Shown: positions 12,130-20,258, numbered from the stretch's first letter. The stretch: 32,195 bases of DNA from Mycobacterium paraffinicum (GCF_001907675.1 NZ_MPNT01000050.1:1-32195); one strand, 5' to 3'. The notes: generated by a model from the letters alone, not told the origin. Translations and numbers: made by a program.

Positions 12130-12777
12130 ATGGCGCAGGGCAAAAGACGCCGCAGCCACCGGAGTTCCGGTGCCGCGGCAGGGTTAACCGGGCCCCCAAC
12201 CGCGTCGTGCCTGCATAGCGTCGATACCCATCCCCCCACCCGCCAGGACACCGCCTCCGTGTGGAGTCGCCGGCGGGTGTTGTTGCTGAATTCGACCTAC
12301 GAGCCGCTGACCGCCCTGCCGATGCGACGGGCCATCGTGATGGTGATTTGCGGGAAGGCCGACGTGGTGCACCACGACCCGGCCGGGCCTGTGATCCACT
12401 CGGCCACCAGTTCGATCGTCGTGCCCTCGGTGATCCAGCTGCGATCTTATGTGCGCGTCCCCTACCGGGCCCGGGTCCCGATGACCCGTGCCGCGCTGAT
12501 GCACCGCGACCGGTTCTCCTGCGCCTACTGCGGGGCCAAGGCCGACACGGTCGATCACGTGATACCCCGCAGCCGCGGCGGGGACCACACCTGGGAGAAC
12601 TGCGTCGCGTGCTGCTCGACGTGCAACCACCGCAAGGGCGACAAGCTGCTGACCGAACTCGGCTGGGTGCTGCGTCGGACACCGCTGCCGCCGACGGGAC
12701 AGCACTGGCGGTTGCTGTCGACGGTCAAGGACCTCGATCCGGCCTGGGCGCGTTACCTCGGCGAAGGCGCGGCCTGA
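12130..12777 (+). CDS. HNH endonuclease-family protein, Rv2469c-like
   Basis: 215 residues from the ATG at 12130, chosen because MAQGKRRRS is the start of Rv2469c and GGAGGA sits just 3 bases upstream. The frame is open earlier without recognisable homology. Residues 1-45 are basic and low-complexity. The C-terminal half holds an HNH/zinc fold: C131-AY-C134, catalytic DH at 142-143 followed by PRSRGGDHTWEN (Asn157), and C162-ST-C165-NHRKGD. These are the complete ligands and active-site residues of the McrA-like HNH_5 group. The target is unknown; the standalone architecture and conservation across mycobacteria argue for a housekeeping nucleic-acid role and not for a mobile element (inference). 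Confidence 0.87.
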   Translation: MAQGKRRRSHRSSGAAAGLTGPPTASCLHSVDTHPPTRQDTASVWSRRRVLLLNSTYEPLTALPMRRAIVMVICGKADVVHHDPAGPVIHSATSSIVVPSVIQLRSYVRVPYRARVPMTRAALMHRDRFSCAYCGAKADTVDHVIPRSRGGDHTWENCVACCSTCNHRKGDKLLTELGWVLRRTPLPPTGQHWRLLSTVKDLDPAWARYLGEGAA

Positions 12778-12819
12778 CCGATCTCGTGTCCAAGTGTGCC
12801 GACGAATCACCGCGTGAGA

Positions 12820-12832
12820 TACGGTTTTCGTC
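12820..12832 (+). promoter_or_regulatory. Candidate -10 box giving a leaderless ctaJ mRNA
   Basis: TACGGT at 12820-12825 fits TAnnnT and ends 7 bases before the ctaJ GTG at 12833. There is no Shine-Dalgarno sequence in between. In mycobacteria this spacing places the transcription start on the G of GTG, the classic leaderless arrangement. Confidence 0.45.
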
Positions 12833-13069
12833 GTGAGCCTTTTGCAGATTCACCTGTACTTCATCGGGATACCGTTGCTGCTGGTCGTCGTCCTGGCGCT
12901 GCTGATCTGGTCCCGCAAGGGACCGCACCCGGCGAGCTACAAGCTGGGGGAGAAGTGGACGTATCCGCCGATCTTGTGGGCGGCCACGGACGAAGACGTC
13001 GGTCACGCGCACGGCGGGCACGGCGGACATGAATTCTCAGTCGGAGGTGGCGCCAGTGGCACGTGGTGA
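12833..13069 (+). CDS. ctaJ: Cytochrome aa3 oxidase accessory subunit CtaJ-like
   Basis: 78 residues from GTG 12833. Residues about 7-27 ([20 protein letters not shown]) are one hydrophobic membrane helix. A short soluble segment [10 protein letters not shown], a His/Gly-rich run ([10 protein letters not shown]) and the end [10 protein letters not shown] follow. This matches what I recall of CtaJ, the small subunit seen in the mycobacterial CIII2-CIV2 respiratory supercomplex, whose M. smegmatis gene (near MSMEG_4693) lies in the same neighbourhood; the M. tuberculosis counterpart is Rv2468A. The assignment rests on memory of sequence and synteny. The His-rich stretch could bind metal but may only be flexible. 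The gene overlaps the next by 14 bases. Confidence 0.68.
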   Translation: MSLLQIHLYFIGIPLLLVVVLALLIWSRKGPHPASYKLGEKWTYPPILWAATDEDVGHAHGGHGGHEFSVGGGASGTW

Positions 13070-13523
13070 GGTAGCGACGATCGAGCCCGACGAGCTGCCC
13101 AACGGCTGGGTGATCACCAGCAGCGGGCGCCTCTCCGGGGTCACCGAGCCCGGAGAGCTGTCGGTTCATTTCCCGTTCTCGATCAAGGACCTCGTCGCAA
13201 TCGACGACGCGCTGAAGTTCGGCTCGCGGGCATCGAAGGCCAGGTTCGCTATCTACCTCGGCGACCTGGGCAGCGATACCGCCGCCCGCGCGCGCGAGAT
13301 CCTGGCCAAGGTGCCCACGCCGGACGACGCCGTGCTGCTGGCCGTCTCGCCCGACCAAAAGGTCATCGAGGTCGTCTATGGCTCGCAGGTCCGCGGGCGC
13401 GGCGCCGAGTCGTCGGCGCCGCTGGGTATCGCCGCCGCGTCCTCGGCGTTCGAGCGTGGGGATCTGGTCGACGGCCTGGTCAGCGCGATCCGGGTGATGA
13501 GCGCGGGGATTTCCCCGGCCTAG
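13056..13523 (+). CDS. DUF5130 protein, Rv2468c-like, function unknown
   Basis: 155 residues from GTG 13056, which has an excellent GGAGG ribosome binding site at 13043-13047 (8 bases away). ATG 13029 in the same frame would add MNSQSEVAP but has no good site, and M. tuberculosis Rv2468c begins [15 protein letters not shown], as here. The body, for example [31 protein letters not shown] and the later [20 protein letters not shown], is the DUF5130 family. No signal peptide or membrane helix is visible at the chosen start. The overlap with ctaJ suggests translation coupled to a respiratory subunit, which hints at a membrane or respiratory-chain role but does not show one. Confidence 0.83.
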   Translation: MARGEVATIEPDELPNGWVITSSGRLSGVTEPGELSVHFPFSIKDLVAIDDALKFGSRASKARFAIYLGDLGSDTAARAREILAKVPTPDDAVLLAVSPDQKVIEVVYGSQVRGRGAESSAPLGIAAASSAFERGDLVDGLVSAIRVMSAGISPA

Positions 13524-13566
13524 TGGCGATCCCAAGCGCGGCGTAGCCGGGCGCGGGGGGTCGCCA
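13524..13566. terminator. GC-rich hairpin between convergent DUF5130 gene and pepN
   Basis: TGGCGATCCC (13524-13533) pairs with GGGGTCGCCA (13557-13566), and the interior (GGC-gta-GCC) can pair further. It starts one base after the DUF5130 stop and ends 9 bases before the end of pepN. It has no U-tract, as is common in mycobacteria, and could serve both strands. Confidence 0.45.
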
Positions 13567-13574
13567 CCATCGGC

Positions 13575-16151
13575 CTAGTCGGCCGCGTCGAACGTGCGGG
13601 CCCGCAGGGCTCGCTTCACCCCGGCCTGGCCTTCGAGGACCAGCCTCCGCAACGCCGGCGGCACCTCCGGGTCGGACAGGAACTTGTCGGCGGCCGCGAT
13701 ACCGGCCTCGGTGATGTTCCAGTGCGGGTACAGGCCGATCACCACCGTTTGCGCGACTTCGCTGGACCGCCGCGCCCACACCCCCGGGATCGCGTCGAAG
13801 TAGCGATCCGTGAACGGTGCGAGCAGGTCCTGCTGCCCGGGTGGGGCGAACCCCGCGATGATGGCGCGGGCCGTGATGTTGGCCAGGGTGTCGTCCTCGA
13901 TGACCGTGGTCCAGGCCTGCTCCTTCACCTGCGGTTGCGGCCGCGCCGTCGCCGCCTGGGCGCCATGCCGCTTGCCGGCGGCGGTGGGGTCGCGTTGGAC
14001 CTCCGCGTCGATGAAGGGTGTCGCGGGCCCGTCGGCGTCGATCTCGCCCGCGCTGGCGAGCGCGGTCACGATGCGCCAGCGCAGGTCGGTGTCGATCTCC
14101 AGGCCGGCCAGCCCGAGATCCGCCGGGTCGTGGTCGAGCAGGTCCGCCAGTATCACGACATGCCGGGTCGACAGCATCGACGAGCACAGGGTGTTGACGA
14201 ACGCGAGCTGATGATCCGAACCCGGCTCGGCGGCGCGGGCCAGCTCCAGCAGCCGGTCGGCGAACTGCGGCCACCCCTGCTCGTGCGCCCAGCCCGGCTC
14301 GGCGTAGGACGCCAACGCCGTCTGCGCCTGCAGCAGCAGTCGCTGCGCAACCCCGACCTCGGTTTCGGCGTGGACGCCGCCCGAGACCAGGGCCACGAAG
14401 TCGCGGGCGCGCAGCTCGGCCTCGCGCGTCATCTCCCACGCCGCCGACCACACCAGCGAACGCGGCAGCGGCTCGGCGATATCGGCGATCCGCGCCAGCG
14501 CCGTCCGCAGCGACTCGCCGTCCAGCCGCAGCGAGCAATACGTCAGGTCGTCATCGTTGACCAGAACCAGCTGGCCGCGTGAAACACCAACCAGCGCGGG
14601 CACTTCCGTGACGGCATCCTCGACGTCGAGCTCCTCGCGCCGCACGCGCACCAGCTTGCCGGCCCCGTCGTCGTCGTAGATCCCGATCGCCAGCCGGTGC
14701 ACCCGCGTCTCCCCGGCCCCCGGGGCGGCACCGCTTTGTGTCACCGCGAACCGGGTGAACCTGCCGTCGGCGTCGACGTCGAAATCCGGCCGCAGCGTGT
14801 TCAGGCCTGTCGTCTTCAACCACTGCTGACCCCAGTCGGACAGGTCCCGGCCGGACGCCTTCTCGAGCGCGGCGACCAGATCGCTGAACGTGGCGTTGCC
14901 GAAAGCGTGCGCGCGGAAGTAGTCGCGCAGGCCGGCCAGGAAGTGTTCGAGGCCGACGTAGGCGACGAGCTGCTTGAGAACGGAGGCGCCCTTGGCGTAG
15001 GTGATGCCGTCGAAGTTCACCTCGACCGCGGCCAGGTCGGGGATGTCGGCGGCGATCGGATGCGTCGACGGCAATTGGTCCTGGCGATACGCCCACGACT
15101 TCTCGACGGTGGCGAAAGTCGTCCACGCCTCGGTGAATTCGGTGGCCTCCGCCTGGCAGAGCACCGACGCGAACGTCGCGAACGACTCGTTGAGCCACAG
15201 GTCGTCCCACCAGGTCATGGTGACCAGGTCCCCGAACCACATGTGCGCCATCTCGTGCAGCACGGTCTCGGCGCGCCGCTCGTAAGAGGCCCGGGTGACC
15301 TTGCTGCGAAAGACGTAATCCTCCAGAAAGGTCACCGCGCCCGCGTTTTCCATTGCGCCGGCATTGAATTCGGGGACGAACAGCTGATCGTACTTGCCGA
15401 ACGCGTACGGTAGCCCAAAGTTCTTGTGGTAGAAGCTAAATCCCTGCTTCGTCTGGGTGAACAGCCGCTCGGCGTCCATGTGGGCCGCCAGTGACTCCCG
15501 GCAGAAGATGCCCAGGGGAATCTCGCCGTGCTCGTCGGAGTACGTGTCCTTCCACTCGGCGTACGGGCCGGCGATCAGAGCCACCAGGTAGGTGCTCATC
15601 CGCGGGGTGGTGGCGAAGGTGTGCACCCCGTCCGCCACCGACACCGTCGCGCCGTTGGAGATCACCTTCCAGTGCTTGGGCGCGGTCACCCGCAGGTCGA
15701 ACGTCGCCTTGAGGTCGGGTTGGTCGAAGCAGGCGAACATCCGCTTGGCGTCGGCGGTTTCGAATTGCGAGTACAGGTACGTTTCGTCGTCGACCGGGTC
15801 GACGAAGTGATGCAGGCCCTCGCCGGTGTTGGAGTAGCGGCAGTCGGCGTCGACGACGACGACGTTGCGTTTCGTCAGGCCGGTCAGCGCGATGCCGGTC
15901 GATTCGTCGTATCCGGAGACATCGAGTTGGTGACCGTTGAGGGTGGCCGAGCGCACCGTCGCGGCGGCGAGGTCGATGTAGGTGTCGGTGCCGGGGAGCG
16001 CATCGAATACCACCGTGGTCGTGGACCGGAACGTGCGTTCGCCGGGTGCGCCTTTACCATCGGTGACGTCGAGGTCGATGTGATAGCTGTCGACGGTGAT
16101 CAGGGCGGCGCGCTCGACGGCCTGGTCCCGGGTGAGATTAGGAAGGGCCAC
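13575..16151 (-). CDS. pepN: Aminopeptidase N (M1 zinc metallopeptidase)
   Basis: 858 residues, close to the 861 of Rv2467. The M1 hallmarks are complete: the exopeptidase motif GAMEN at 265-269 and the zinc site HEMAH (299-303) with the third ligand Glu322 in LNESFA. The N-terminal beta-domain (1-190) contains [14 protein letters not shown], and the C-terminal part is the helical ERAP1-like domain. It removes N-terminal amino acids from peptides in the cytosol, finishing the degradation begun by proteases such as ClpP. The ATG at 16151 starts [11 protein letters not shown], as in other actinobacterial PepN. It diverges from the DsbA-like gene across 105 bases. The reverse strand shows long open frames, which are codon-bias shadows. 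Confidence 0.95.
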   Translation of the reverse strand: MALPNLTRDQAVERAALITVDSYHIDLDVTDGKGAPGERTFRSTTTVVFDALPGTDTYIDLAAATVRSATLNGHQLDVSGYDESTGIALTGLTKRNVVVVDADCRYSNTGEGLHHFVDPVDDETYLYSQFETADAKRMFACFDQPDLKATFDLRVTAPKHWKVISNGATVSVADGVHTFATTPRMSTYLVALIAGPYAEWKDTYSDEHGEIPLGIFCRESLAAHMDAERLFTQTKQGFSFYHKNFGLPYAFGKYDQLFVPEFNAGAMENAGAVTFLEDYVFRSKVTRASYERRAETVLHEMAHMWFGDLVTMTWWDDLWLNESFATFASVLCQAEATEFTEAWTTFATVEKSWAYRQDQLPSTHPIAADIPDLAAVEVNFDGITYAKGASVLKQLVAYVGLEHFLAGLRDYFRAHAFGNATFSDLVAALEKASGRDLSDWGQQWLKTTGLNTLRPDFDVDADGRFTRFAVTQSGAAPGAGETRVHRLAIGIYDDDGAGKLVRVRREELDVEDAVTEVPALVGVSRGQLVLVNDDDLTYCSLRLDGESLRTALARIADIAEPLPRSLVWSAAWEMTREAELRARDFVALVSGGVHAETEVGVAQRLLLQAQTALASYAEPGWAHEQGWPQFADRLLELARAAEPGSDHQLAFVNTLCSSMLSTRHVVILADLLDHDPADLGLAGLEIDTDLRWRIVTALASAGEIDADGPATPFIDAEVQRDPTAAGKRHGAQAATARPQPQVKEQAWTTVIEDDTLANITARAIIAGFAPPGQQDLLAPFTDRYFDAIPGVWARRSSEVAQTVVIGLYPHWNITEAGIAAADKFLSDPEVPPALRRLVLEGQAGVKRALRARTFDAAD

Positions 16152-16191
16152 GCGTCCAACTTACGTGCCCGGTTGGAATCGCGGGCGGTGC

Positions 16192-16218
16192 GGGAACAGG
16201 GGCGCGGCGCCTACGGTT
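16192..16218 (+). promoter_or_regulatory. SigH-type promoter of the DsbA-like gene
   Basis: GGGAAC at 16192-16197 and GGTT at 16215-16218 fit the SigH/SigE-type -35 GGAAC and -10 GTT, with 18 bases between GGAAC and GTT. The start codon lies about 39 bases downstream. In M. tuberculosis the orthologue Rv2466c is a well-known SigH regulon member induced by thiol-oxidative and heat stress, so the match is expected from biology as well as sequence. Confidence 0.65.
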
Positions 16219-16256
16219 GTGCTGAACGGTGTGTTGACCGACGAGAGGACTGCGCT

Positions 16257-16880
16257 ATGCCTGACAAGGCTGCCGGGAAAGACCAAGCTGACTTCTGGTT
16301 CGATCCACTGTGCCCGTGGTGTTGGATCACCTCGCGCTGGATCCTCGAGGTTGAGAAGGTCCGCGACATCGAGGTGCACTTCCACGTGATGAGCCTCGCC
16401 ATTCTCAACGAAAACCGCGAAGGCCTGCCCGATAAGTACCGCGAAATGATGAAGCACGCGTGGGGACCCGTGCGGGTCGCGATCGCCGCCGAGCAGGCGC
16501 ACGGCGCCGAAGTGCTCGACCCGCTGTACACCGCCATGGGCACCCGGATTCACAACGAGGACAACAAAAACCTCGAAGAGGTCATCAAGCTGTCGCTGGC
16601 CGATGCCGGCCTGCCCGCGGAGCTCGCCGAGGCCGCGCACAGCGAGGCCTACGACGACGCGCTGCGCAAGAGCCACCACGCGGGCATGGACGCCGTCGGC
16701 GACGACGTCGGCACGCCGACCATCCACGTCAACGGTGTGGCGTTCTTCGGCCCGGTGCTCTCGAAGATCCCGCGCGGCGAGGAGGCCGGCAAGCTGTGGG
16801 ACGCGTCGGTTACCTTCGCGTCCTACCCGCACTTCTTCGAACTCAAGCGGACCCGCACCGAAAAGCCCGAGTTCGACTAG
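16257..16880 (+). CDS. Mycothiol-dependent DsbA-like reductase, Rv2466c-type
   Basis: 207 residues from ATG 16257, the same length as Rv2466c. A frame open far upstream is a pepN shadow; the ATG has GAGAGGA about 8 bases before it. It is a thioredoxin-fold DsbA-family protein with the active site C19-P-W-C22 in [11 protein letters not shown] and the conserved cis-proline in GTPTIHVNG. There is no signal peptide, so it acts in the cytosol. The M. tuberculosis orthologue is reduced by the mycothiol/mycoredoxin system and activates thienopyrimidine prodrugs (established). It sits behind a SigH-type promoter. The stop codon is followed after one base by four 54-bp tandem repeats. Confidence 0.93.
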   Translation: MPDKAAGKDQADFWFDPLCPWCWITSRWILEVEKVRDIEVHFHVMSLAILNENREGLPDKYREMMKHAWGPVRVAIAAEQAHGAEVLDPLYTAMGTRIHNEDNKNLEEVIKLSLADAGLPAELAEAAHSEAYDDALRKSHHAGMDAVGDDVGTPTIHVNGVAFFGPVLSKIPRGEEAGKLWDASVTFASYPHFFELKRTRTEKPEFD

Positions 16881-16881
16881 G

Positions 16882-17097
16882 TCGTCGGGCGGCGATCCGC
16901 TTCGCCCGGCTTCGCCGCGTTCGCGATCGGCTGGGTCTTCGGGCGGCGATCCGCTTCGTCCGGCTTCGCCGCGCTCGCGATCGGCTGGGTCTTCGGGCGG
17001 CGATCCGCTTCGTCCGGCTTCGCCGCGCTCGCGATCGGCTGGGTCTTCGGGCGGCGATCCGCTTCGTCCGGCTTCGCCGCGCTCGCGATCGCCGCGG
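16882..17097. repeat. 54-bp intergenic tandem repeat, four copies (VNTR, MIRU-like)
   Basis: Four head-to-tail copies start at 16882, 16936, 16990 and 17044. Copies 2 and 3 appear identical. Copy 1 differs at a few positions (TCGTCGGG for TCTTCGGG, CGCCC for CGTCC, GCGTTC for GCGCTC). Copy 4 diverges in its last ~6 bases. Each unit contains CGGCGA-t-CCG and CGG-ct-TCGCCG, which can fold into a hairpin with a CTTCGTC loop, so the RNA would carry four similar stem-loops. The array fills the gap between the DsbA-like gene and rpiB. It resembles mycobacterial interspersed repetitive units, which vary in copy number between strains. The 54-base period is 18 codons, so several frames stay open through it, but I see no real protein. 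Confidence 0.92.
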
Positions 17098-17114
17098 CGC
17101 GGCGCTGTGTAAGG

Positions 17115-17603
17115 ATGGCGGGCATGCGCGTCTACCTCGGCTCTGACCACGCCGGATTCGAGCTCAAGCAGCACATCATCGAGCACCTCAAAGGGTCCGG
17201 GCACGAGGCGATCGACTGCGGCGCCTTCACCTACGACGCCGAGGACGACTACCCGGCGTTCTGCATCGCCGCCGCGACTCGCACGGTGGCCGACCCGGAC
17301 AGCCTGGGCATCGTGCTGGGCGGCTCGGGCAACGGCGAGCAGATCGCGGCCAACAAGGTCCCCGGCGCGCGGTGCGCGCTGGCGTGGAGCGTCGAGACGG
17401 CGACGTTGGCCCGCGAGCACAACAACGCCCAGTTGATCGGGATCGGCGGCCGCATGCACACCGTCGAGGAAGCGTTGGCCATCGTGGACGCCTTCCTGAG
17501 CGCGCAGTGGTCCAAAGCCGAACGCCACCAACGGCGTATCGACATCCTCGCCGAATACGAACGCACTCACCAGGCGCCGCCCGTGCCCGGCGCGCAGGGA
17601 TAA
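17115..17603 (+). CDS. rpiB: Ribose-5-phosphate isomerase B
   Basis: 162 residues, as in M. tuberculosis Rv2465c. It interconverts ribose-5-phosphate and ribulose-5-phosphate in the pentose phosphate pathway. Visible active-site elements are SDHAG (Asp11, His12), the phosphate/anion loop GGSGNGE with Glu75 as the general base of the actinobacterial type (the cysteine of the E. coli type is replaced), and EHNNAQ. The ATG at 17115 matches the M. tuberculosis start but has AAGG almost touching it; ATG 17124 (MRVYLGSDHAG) would have better spacing and is a credible alternative. The nei1 gene begins 9 bases after the stop, so the two are probably cotranscribed. The 54-bp repeat array lies immediately upstream. 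Confidence 0.94.
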   Translation: MAGMRVYLGSDHAGFELKQHIIEHLKGSGHEAIDCGAFTYDAEDDYPAFCIAAATRTVADPDSLGIVLGGSGNGEQIAANKVPGARCALAWSVETATLAREHNNAQLIGIGGRMHTVEEALAIVDAFLSAQWSKAERHQRRIDILAEYERTHQAPPVPGAQG

Positions 17604-17612
17604 GAGGCGCCC

Positions 17613-18413
17613 GTGCCCGAAGGGCATACCCTGCACCGACTGGCCCGGCTGCACCAGCGCCGCTTCGCCGGCGCGCCCGTTGCGGTGTCGAGCCCGCAGG
17701 GCCGCTTCACCGATTCGGCCGTGGTGGACGGCCGCGTGCTGCGCCGCACGAGCGTGTGGGGCAAACACCTGTTCCACCACTACGACGGCGGGCCGATCGT
17801 GCACGTCCATCTCGGCCTGTACGGCACCTTCACCGAATGGCCACGCGACGAGGCGGCTCTCCCGGAACCGGTCGGGCAGGTACGGATGCGAATGGTCGGC
17901 GCCGACTACGGCACCGACTTGCGCGGACCGACCGTCTGCGAGGTGATCGATGAGGGCCAGGTCTCCGGCGTGCTCGCCAAACTCGGACCCGACCCGTTAC
18001 GCAACGACGCCGACCCGTCCTGGGCATGGAACCGAATCACGAAGTCCCGCAGACCTATCGGCGCCTTGTTGATGGATCAGACCGTCGTCGCGGGCGTGGG
18101 CAACGTCTACCGCAACGAGCTGCTCTACCGCCACAACATCGATCCGTTCCGCCCGGGCCGCGACGTCGGCGAGGCGGAGTTCGATGCGGCGTGGACCGAT
18201 CTGGTCGCGCTGATGAAGGTCGGCTTCCGTCGCGGGAAGATCGTGGTCGTGCGGCCCGAACACGACCACGGGCCTCCGTCGTATCGGACCGGGCGACCCA
18301 GGACATACGTCTACCGGCGCGCCGGTGAGCCCTGCCGGGTCTGCGGGGACTCGATCCGTACGGCCGTCTTGGAAGGCCGCAACGTGTTTTGGTGCCCGAC
18401 CTGCCAGAAGTGA
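17613..18413 (+). CDS. nei1: Fpg/Nei-family DNA glycosylase (Nei1)
   Basis: 266 residues from GTG 17613. After removal of Met the protein begins Pro-Glu-Gly-His, the catalytic N-terminal proline and glutamate of bifunctional Fpg/Nei glycosylase-lyases. A helix-two-turn-helix segment follows (VVAGVGNVYRNELLYRHNIDP), and a complete C-terminal zinc finger has Cys241, Cys244, Cys261 and Cys264. It removes oxidised pyrimidines and cuts the abasic strand in base excision repair. M. tuberculosis Rv2464c (Nei1) is the closest match I recall. It lies 9 bases after rpiB and has GAGG in the gap for ribosome binding. All catalytic residues are present, so it should be active. Confidence 0.92.
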   Translation: MPEGHTLHRLARLHQRRFAGAPVAVSSPQGRFTDSAVVDGRVLRRTSVWGKHLFHHYDGGPIVHVHLGLYGTFTEWPRDEAALPEPVGQVRMRMVGADYGTDLRGPTVCEVIDEGQVSGVLAKLGPDPLRNDADPSWAWNRITKSRRPIGALLMDQTVVAGVGNVYRNELLYRHNIDPFRPGRDVGEAEFDAAWTDLVALMKVGFRRGKIVVVRPEHDHGPPSYRTGRPRTYVYRRAGEPCRVCGDSIRTAVLEGRNVFWCPTCQK

Positions 18414-18415
18414 TG

Positions 18416-18439
18416 CCGCATCGAAATGCGGGACATTTT
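18416..18439 (+). terminator. Hairpin after nei1
   Basis: CCGCAT-CGAA-ATGCGG at 18416-18431 is a perfect 6-bp stem with a four-base loop directly after the nei1 stop, followed by GACATTTT. The short U-run fits an intrinsic terminator for the rpiB-nei1 unit. Confidence 0.5.
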
Positions 18440-18464
18440 GCCAAGAAACGTTCGCGTCTACTGT
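18438..18464 (+). promoter_or_regulatory. Candidate promoter of the small secreted protein
   Basis: TTGCCA at 18438-18443 and TACTGT at 18459-18464 resemble SigA-type -35 and -10 boxes with 15 bases between. Transcription would begin near 18471, giving a short leader before the ATG at 18500. Confidence 0.4.
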
Positions 18465-18499
18465 TTAGGCACGGCGGCCACCGGGGTATTGGTTAGGTT

Positions 18500-18760
18500 A
18501 TGAAAACAATTCCTCGTTTGGCCGCAACGGCTCTCGCCATCGGCGGGTTGGGGCTGGCGGGCTTGGGCGTCGCCACCGAAGCGGCAGCGCATCCCGGGCC
18601 CTTCCCGCAGTGGTGCCCGGGTGAGTTCTGGGATCCGGGCTGGGGCAACAACTGGGACTGGAACAGCTGCCACGACTGGCGCGGGGGACCACCGGGACCG
18701 CCGGGACCCCCGGGGTGGGGACCTCCCGGGCCACCGGGACCGCCCGGCTGGCACCCCTGA
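18500..18760 (+). CDS. Small secreted Trp/Cys-rich protein with collagen-like Gly-Pro-Pro tail
   Basis: 86 residues. Residues 1-30 are a Sec signal peptide (MKTIPR, then an Ala/Gly/Leu core) ending in EAAAHPG. The mature part is short, with two cysteines (PQWCPGEFW and WNSCHDW) that could form a disulfide, six tryptophans before the tail, and the repeated WDPGWGNNWDW. The C-terminus is a Pro/Gly run of GPP triplets broken once by GWGPP and ending GWHP. I recognise the PGPFPQWCPG...WDPGWGNNW core from small mycobacterial secreted proteins of unknown function; I cannot name a characterised member. GGTTAGG lies before the ATG, with its own candidate promoter upstream and a strong terminator 13 bases after the stop, so it is a single-gene unit. 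Confidence 0.78.
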   Translation: MKTIPRLAATALAIGGLGLAGLGVATEAAAHPGPFPQWCPGEFWDPGWGNNWDWNSCHDWRGGPPGPPGPPGWGPPGPPGPPGWHP

Positions 18761-18772
18761 TCCAGGCAACCG

Positions 18773-18807
18773 AAACGCGCCCTGCCGAAACCGGCGGGGC
18801 GCGTTTT
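18773..18807. terminator. Strong bidirectional intrinsic terminator
   Basis: AAACGCGCCC (18773-18782) pairs perfectly with GGGCGCGTTT (18797-18806), with an extra CCG/CGG pairing inside. It ends in TTTT on the plus strand and, read from the minus strand, also in TTT. It sits between the convergent small secreted protein gene and lipP and serves both. Confidence 0.85.
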
Positions 18808-18815
18808 AGCGAGGC

Positions 18816-20006
18816 TCAGATGACGCCGAGGGCCGCGTAGACCTCGTTGCTCAGGGCGAGGCTGCGCGGGTCCGCGTTTGCCTTGGTGGCGTCGAAGCGG
18901 TTCATCACGTACGCGTAGCCGATTCGGTGTTCCAGATCGACGAAACCGAAGGAGCCGCCGAGACCGCCGTGGCCGAAGATCCGGGGGTTGGGCCCGTTGA
19001 CGCAGCGTTGATTGAGCATGTAGCCCAGGCCCCATCCGTGGTCGGCCACCCGCGGCCCCAGCACCAGATCGCTGTCCAGCCCGCCCTGACATTCCCGCAC
19101 GAGGTCCATGTGCTGACGGCTGAGCACCTTCTCCTGCGCGAGCGCGTTGTAGAACGTCGCCAAGCCCAGGGCCGAGACCTGACCGTTGGTCCCGGGGAAC
19201 TCGAGCTCGCGCCACAGCTGCAGATCGTGCGAGCCGAGCTCGTCGTCGGGGGCGAAGCCCATCGAGATCGACAGCGCGGCCTTGGGATGCTCGGTGAGGC
19301 TGGTCGGGTAGCCGGGGGCTTGCGCGTCGGCCAGCAGGTCGCGGGCGTGCGGCTTGTTGACCCTTTCGGCGCAGCGGCGTTGTTCGGTCAGGGACAAACC
19401 GATGTGGACGTCGGCGCCGAGCGGTTCGGCGATCTCGGTGCGCAGGTAGTGGCCGATCGTGCGGCCGGTGACCCGACGGAACACCTCGCCGAGGATGAAC
19501 CCGAAGGTGGTCATGTGATAGCCCTGCGCGGTGCCCGGCTCCCAATAGGGTTCGGCGGCGGCCAGCCGTGCGCAGACGAAGTCCCAGTCGGCCACGTCCT
19601 CCCAGCGCAGCCGGGTGCGCGGGCCGATCACGCCGGAGCGGTGGCTCATCACCATCGCCAGCGTGATGTCCTGTTTGCCCGCCTGTCCGAACTCGGGCCA
19701 GTAATGGGCGACCGGGGCCTGCAGGTCCAGTTCGCCGCGGTCGGCCAGCTGGTGCACGCAGGTGGCCGACAGGCCCTTGGTGCCGGACAACACCGTGGTC
19801 AGGGTGTCTTGCCGCCAGGGCCGCGTGTGGGCGGCGTCGGCCCAGCCGCCCCAGAGATTGACGACGAGCGTGCCGTCGACCCATACGGCGACGGCCGCGC
19901 CGACCTCGTCGCCAGCGAGGAAATTGCGCTCGAACGCAGCGCGCACTCCAACGAAATCCGACGCGCATGAGCCTTGGATTGCCGCGTCCGCCTTTAGGTC
20001 GCTCAT
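18816..20006 (-). CDS. lipP: Beta-lactamase-fold serine esterase/carboxylesterase LipP
   Basis: 396 residues, close to the 394 I recall for Rv2463 (LipP). It belongs to the class C beta-lactamase/family VIII esterase fold. The nucleophile motif SxxK appears as SGTK at residues 74-77, and the tyrosine-bearing segment EPGTAQGYHMTTFGF supplies the second catalytic motif. HGGLGGSFGFVD near the C-terminus is the KTG-like third motif (HGG form). Such enzymes cleave short-chain esters; beta-lactamase activity is usually poor. There is no signal peptide, so it is probably cytosolic. The ATG at 20006 is 33 bases from the tRNA-Gly gene on the same strand, which may be transcribed with it. It ends at a shared terminator. 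Confidence 0.88.
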   Translation of the reverse strand: MSDLKADAAIQGSCASDFVGVRAAFERNFLAGDEVGAAVAVWVDGTLVVNLWGGWADAAHTRPWRQDTLTTVLSGTKGLSATCVHQLADRGELDLQAPVAHYWPEFGQAGKQDITLAMVMSHRSGVIGPRTRLRWEDVADWDFVCARLAAAEPYWEPGTAQGYHMTTFGFILGEVFRRVTGRTIGHYLRTEIAEPLGADVHIGLSLTEQRRCAERVNKPHARDLLADAQAPGYPTSLTEHPKAALSISMGFAPDDELGSHDLQLWRELEFPGTNGQVSALGLATFYNALAQEKVLSRQHMDLVRECQGGLDSDLVLGPRVADHGWGLGYMLNQRCVNGPNPRIFGHGGLGGSFGFVDLEHRIGYAYVMNRFDATKANADPRSLALSNEVYAALGVI

Positions 20007-20039
20007 GGCGCCTTTCCTTGGAGCAGATCCTGGATCCAG

Positions 20040-20110
20040 AGCGGGCGACGGGAATCGAACCCGCGTAGCTAGTTTGGAAGACTAGGGCTCTACCATTGAG
20101 CTACGCCCGC
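20040..20110 (-). tRNA. tRNA-Gly, anticodon UCC
   Basis: Reverse-complemented, the sequence folds as a cloverleaf: acceptor GCGGGCG/CGCCCGC, D-arm GCUC/GAGC, anticodon arm CUAGU-CUUCCAA-ACUAG with anticodon UCC, and T-loop UUCGAUU between GCGGG and CCCGU. The discriminator base is U and CCA is not encoded. Length is 71 bases. M. tuberculosis also has a tRNA-Gly next to the tRNA-Pro before tig. Confidence 0.96.
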
Positions 20111-20258
20111 ATGTGTTAGTCGAGCGTGACTGTAGCTGTCGACGAAGATCAAATCTAATCGACGCGGTCCTGTGATCGCTCCGTGAGGGTCTGCGAGGTC
20201 GTCGCGAAGCCTGTGGCCAACCCGGCCCTGCGGGGCCTTAGGATCATCGAGGTCAGCG

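Noticed and set aside
15528..16256. Upstream extension of the DsbA-like frame
   Set aside because: It lies antisense to pepN and lacks homology; the real ATG is at 16257, with a ribosome binding site and the SigH-type promoter before it.
16882..17097. CRISPR array
   Set aside because: Repeats are contiguous with no unique spacers and no cas genes nearby.
16897..17112. Tandem-repeat frames encoding an 18-residue repeat protein
   Set aside because: The 54-bp period keeps several frames open at once on both strands; no start site or signal supports translation.
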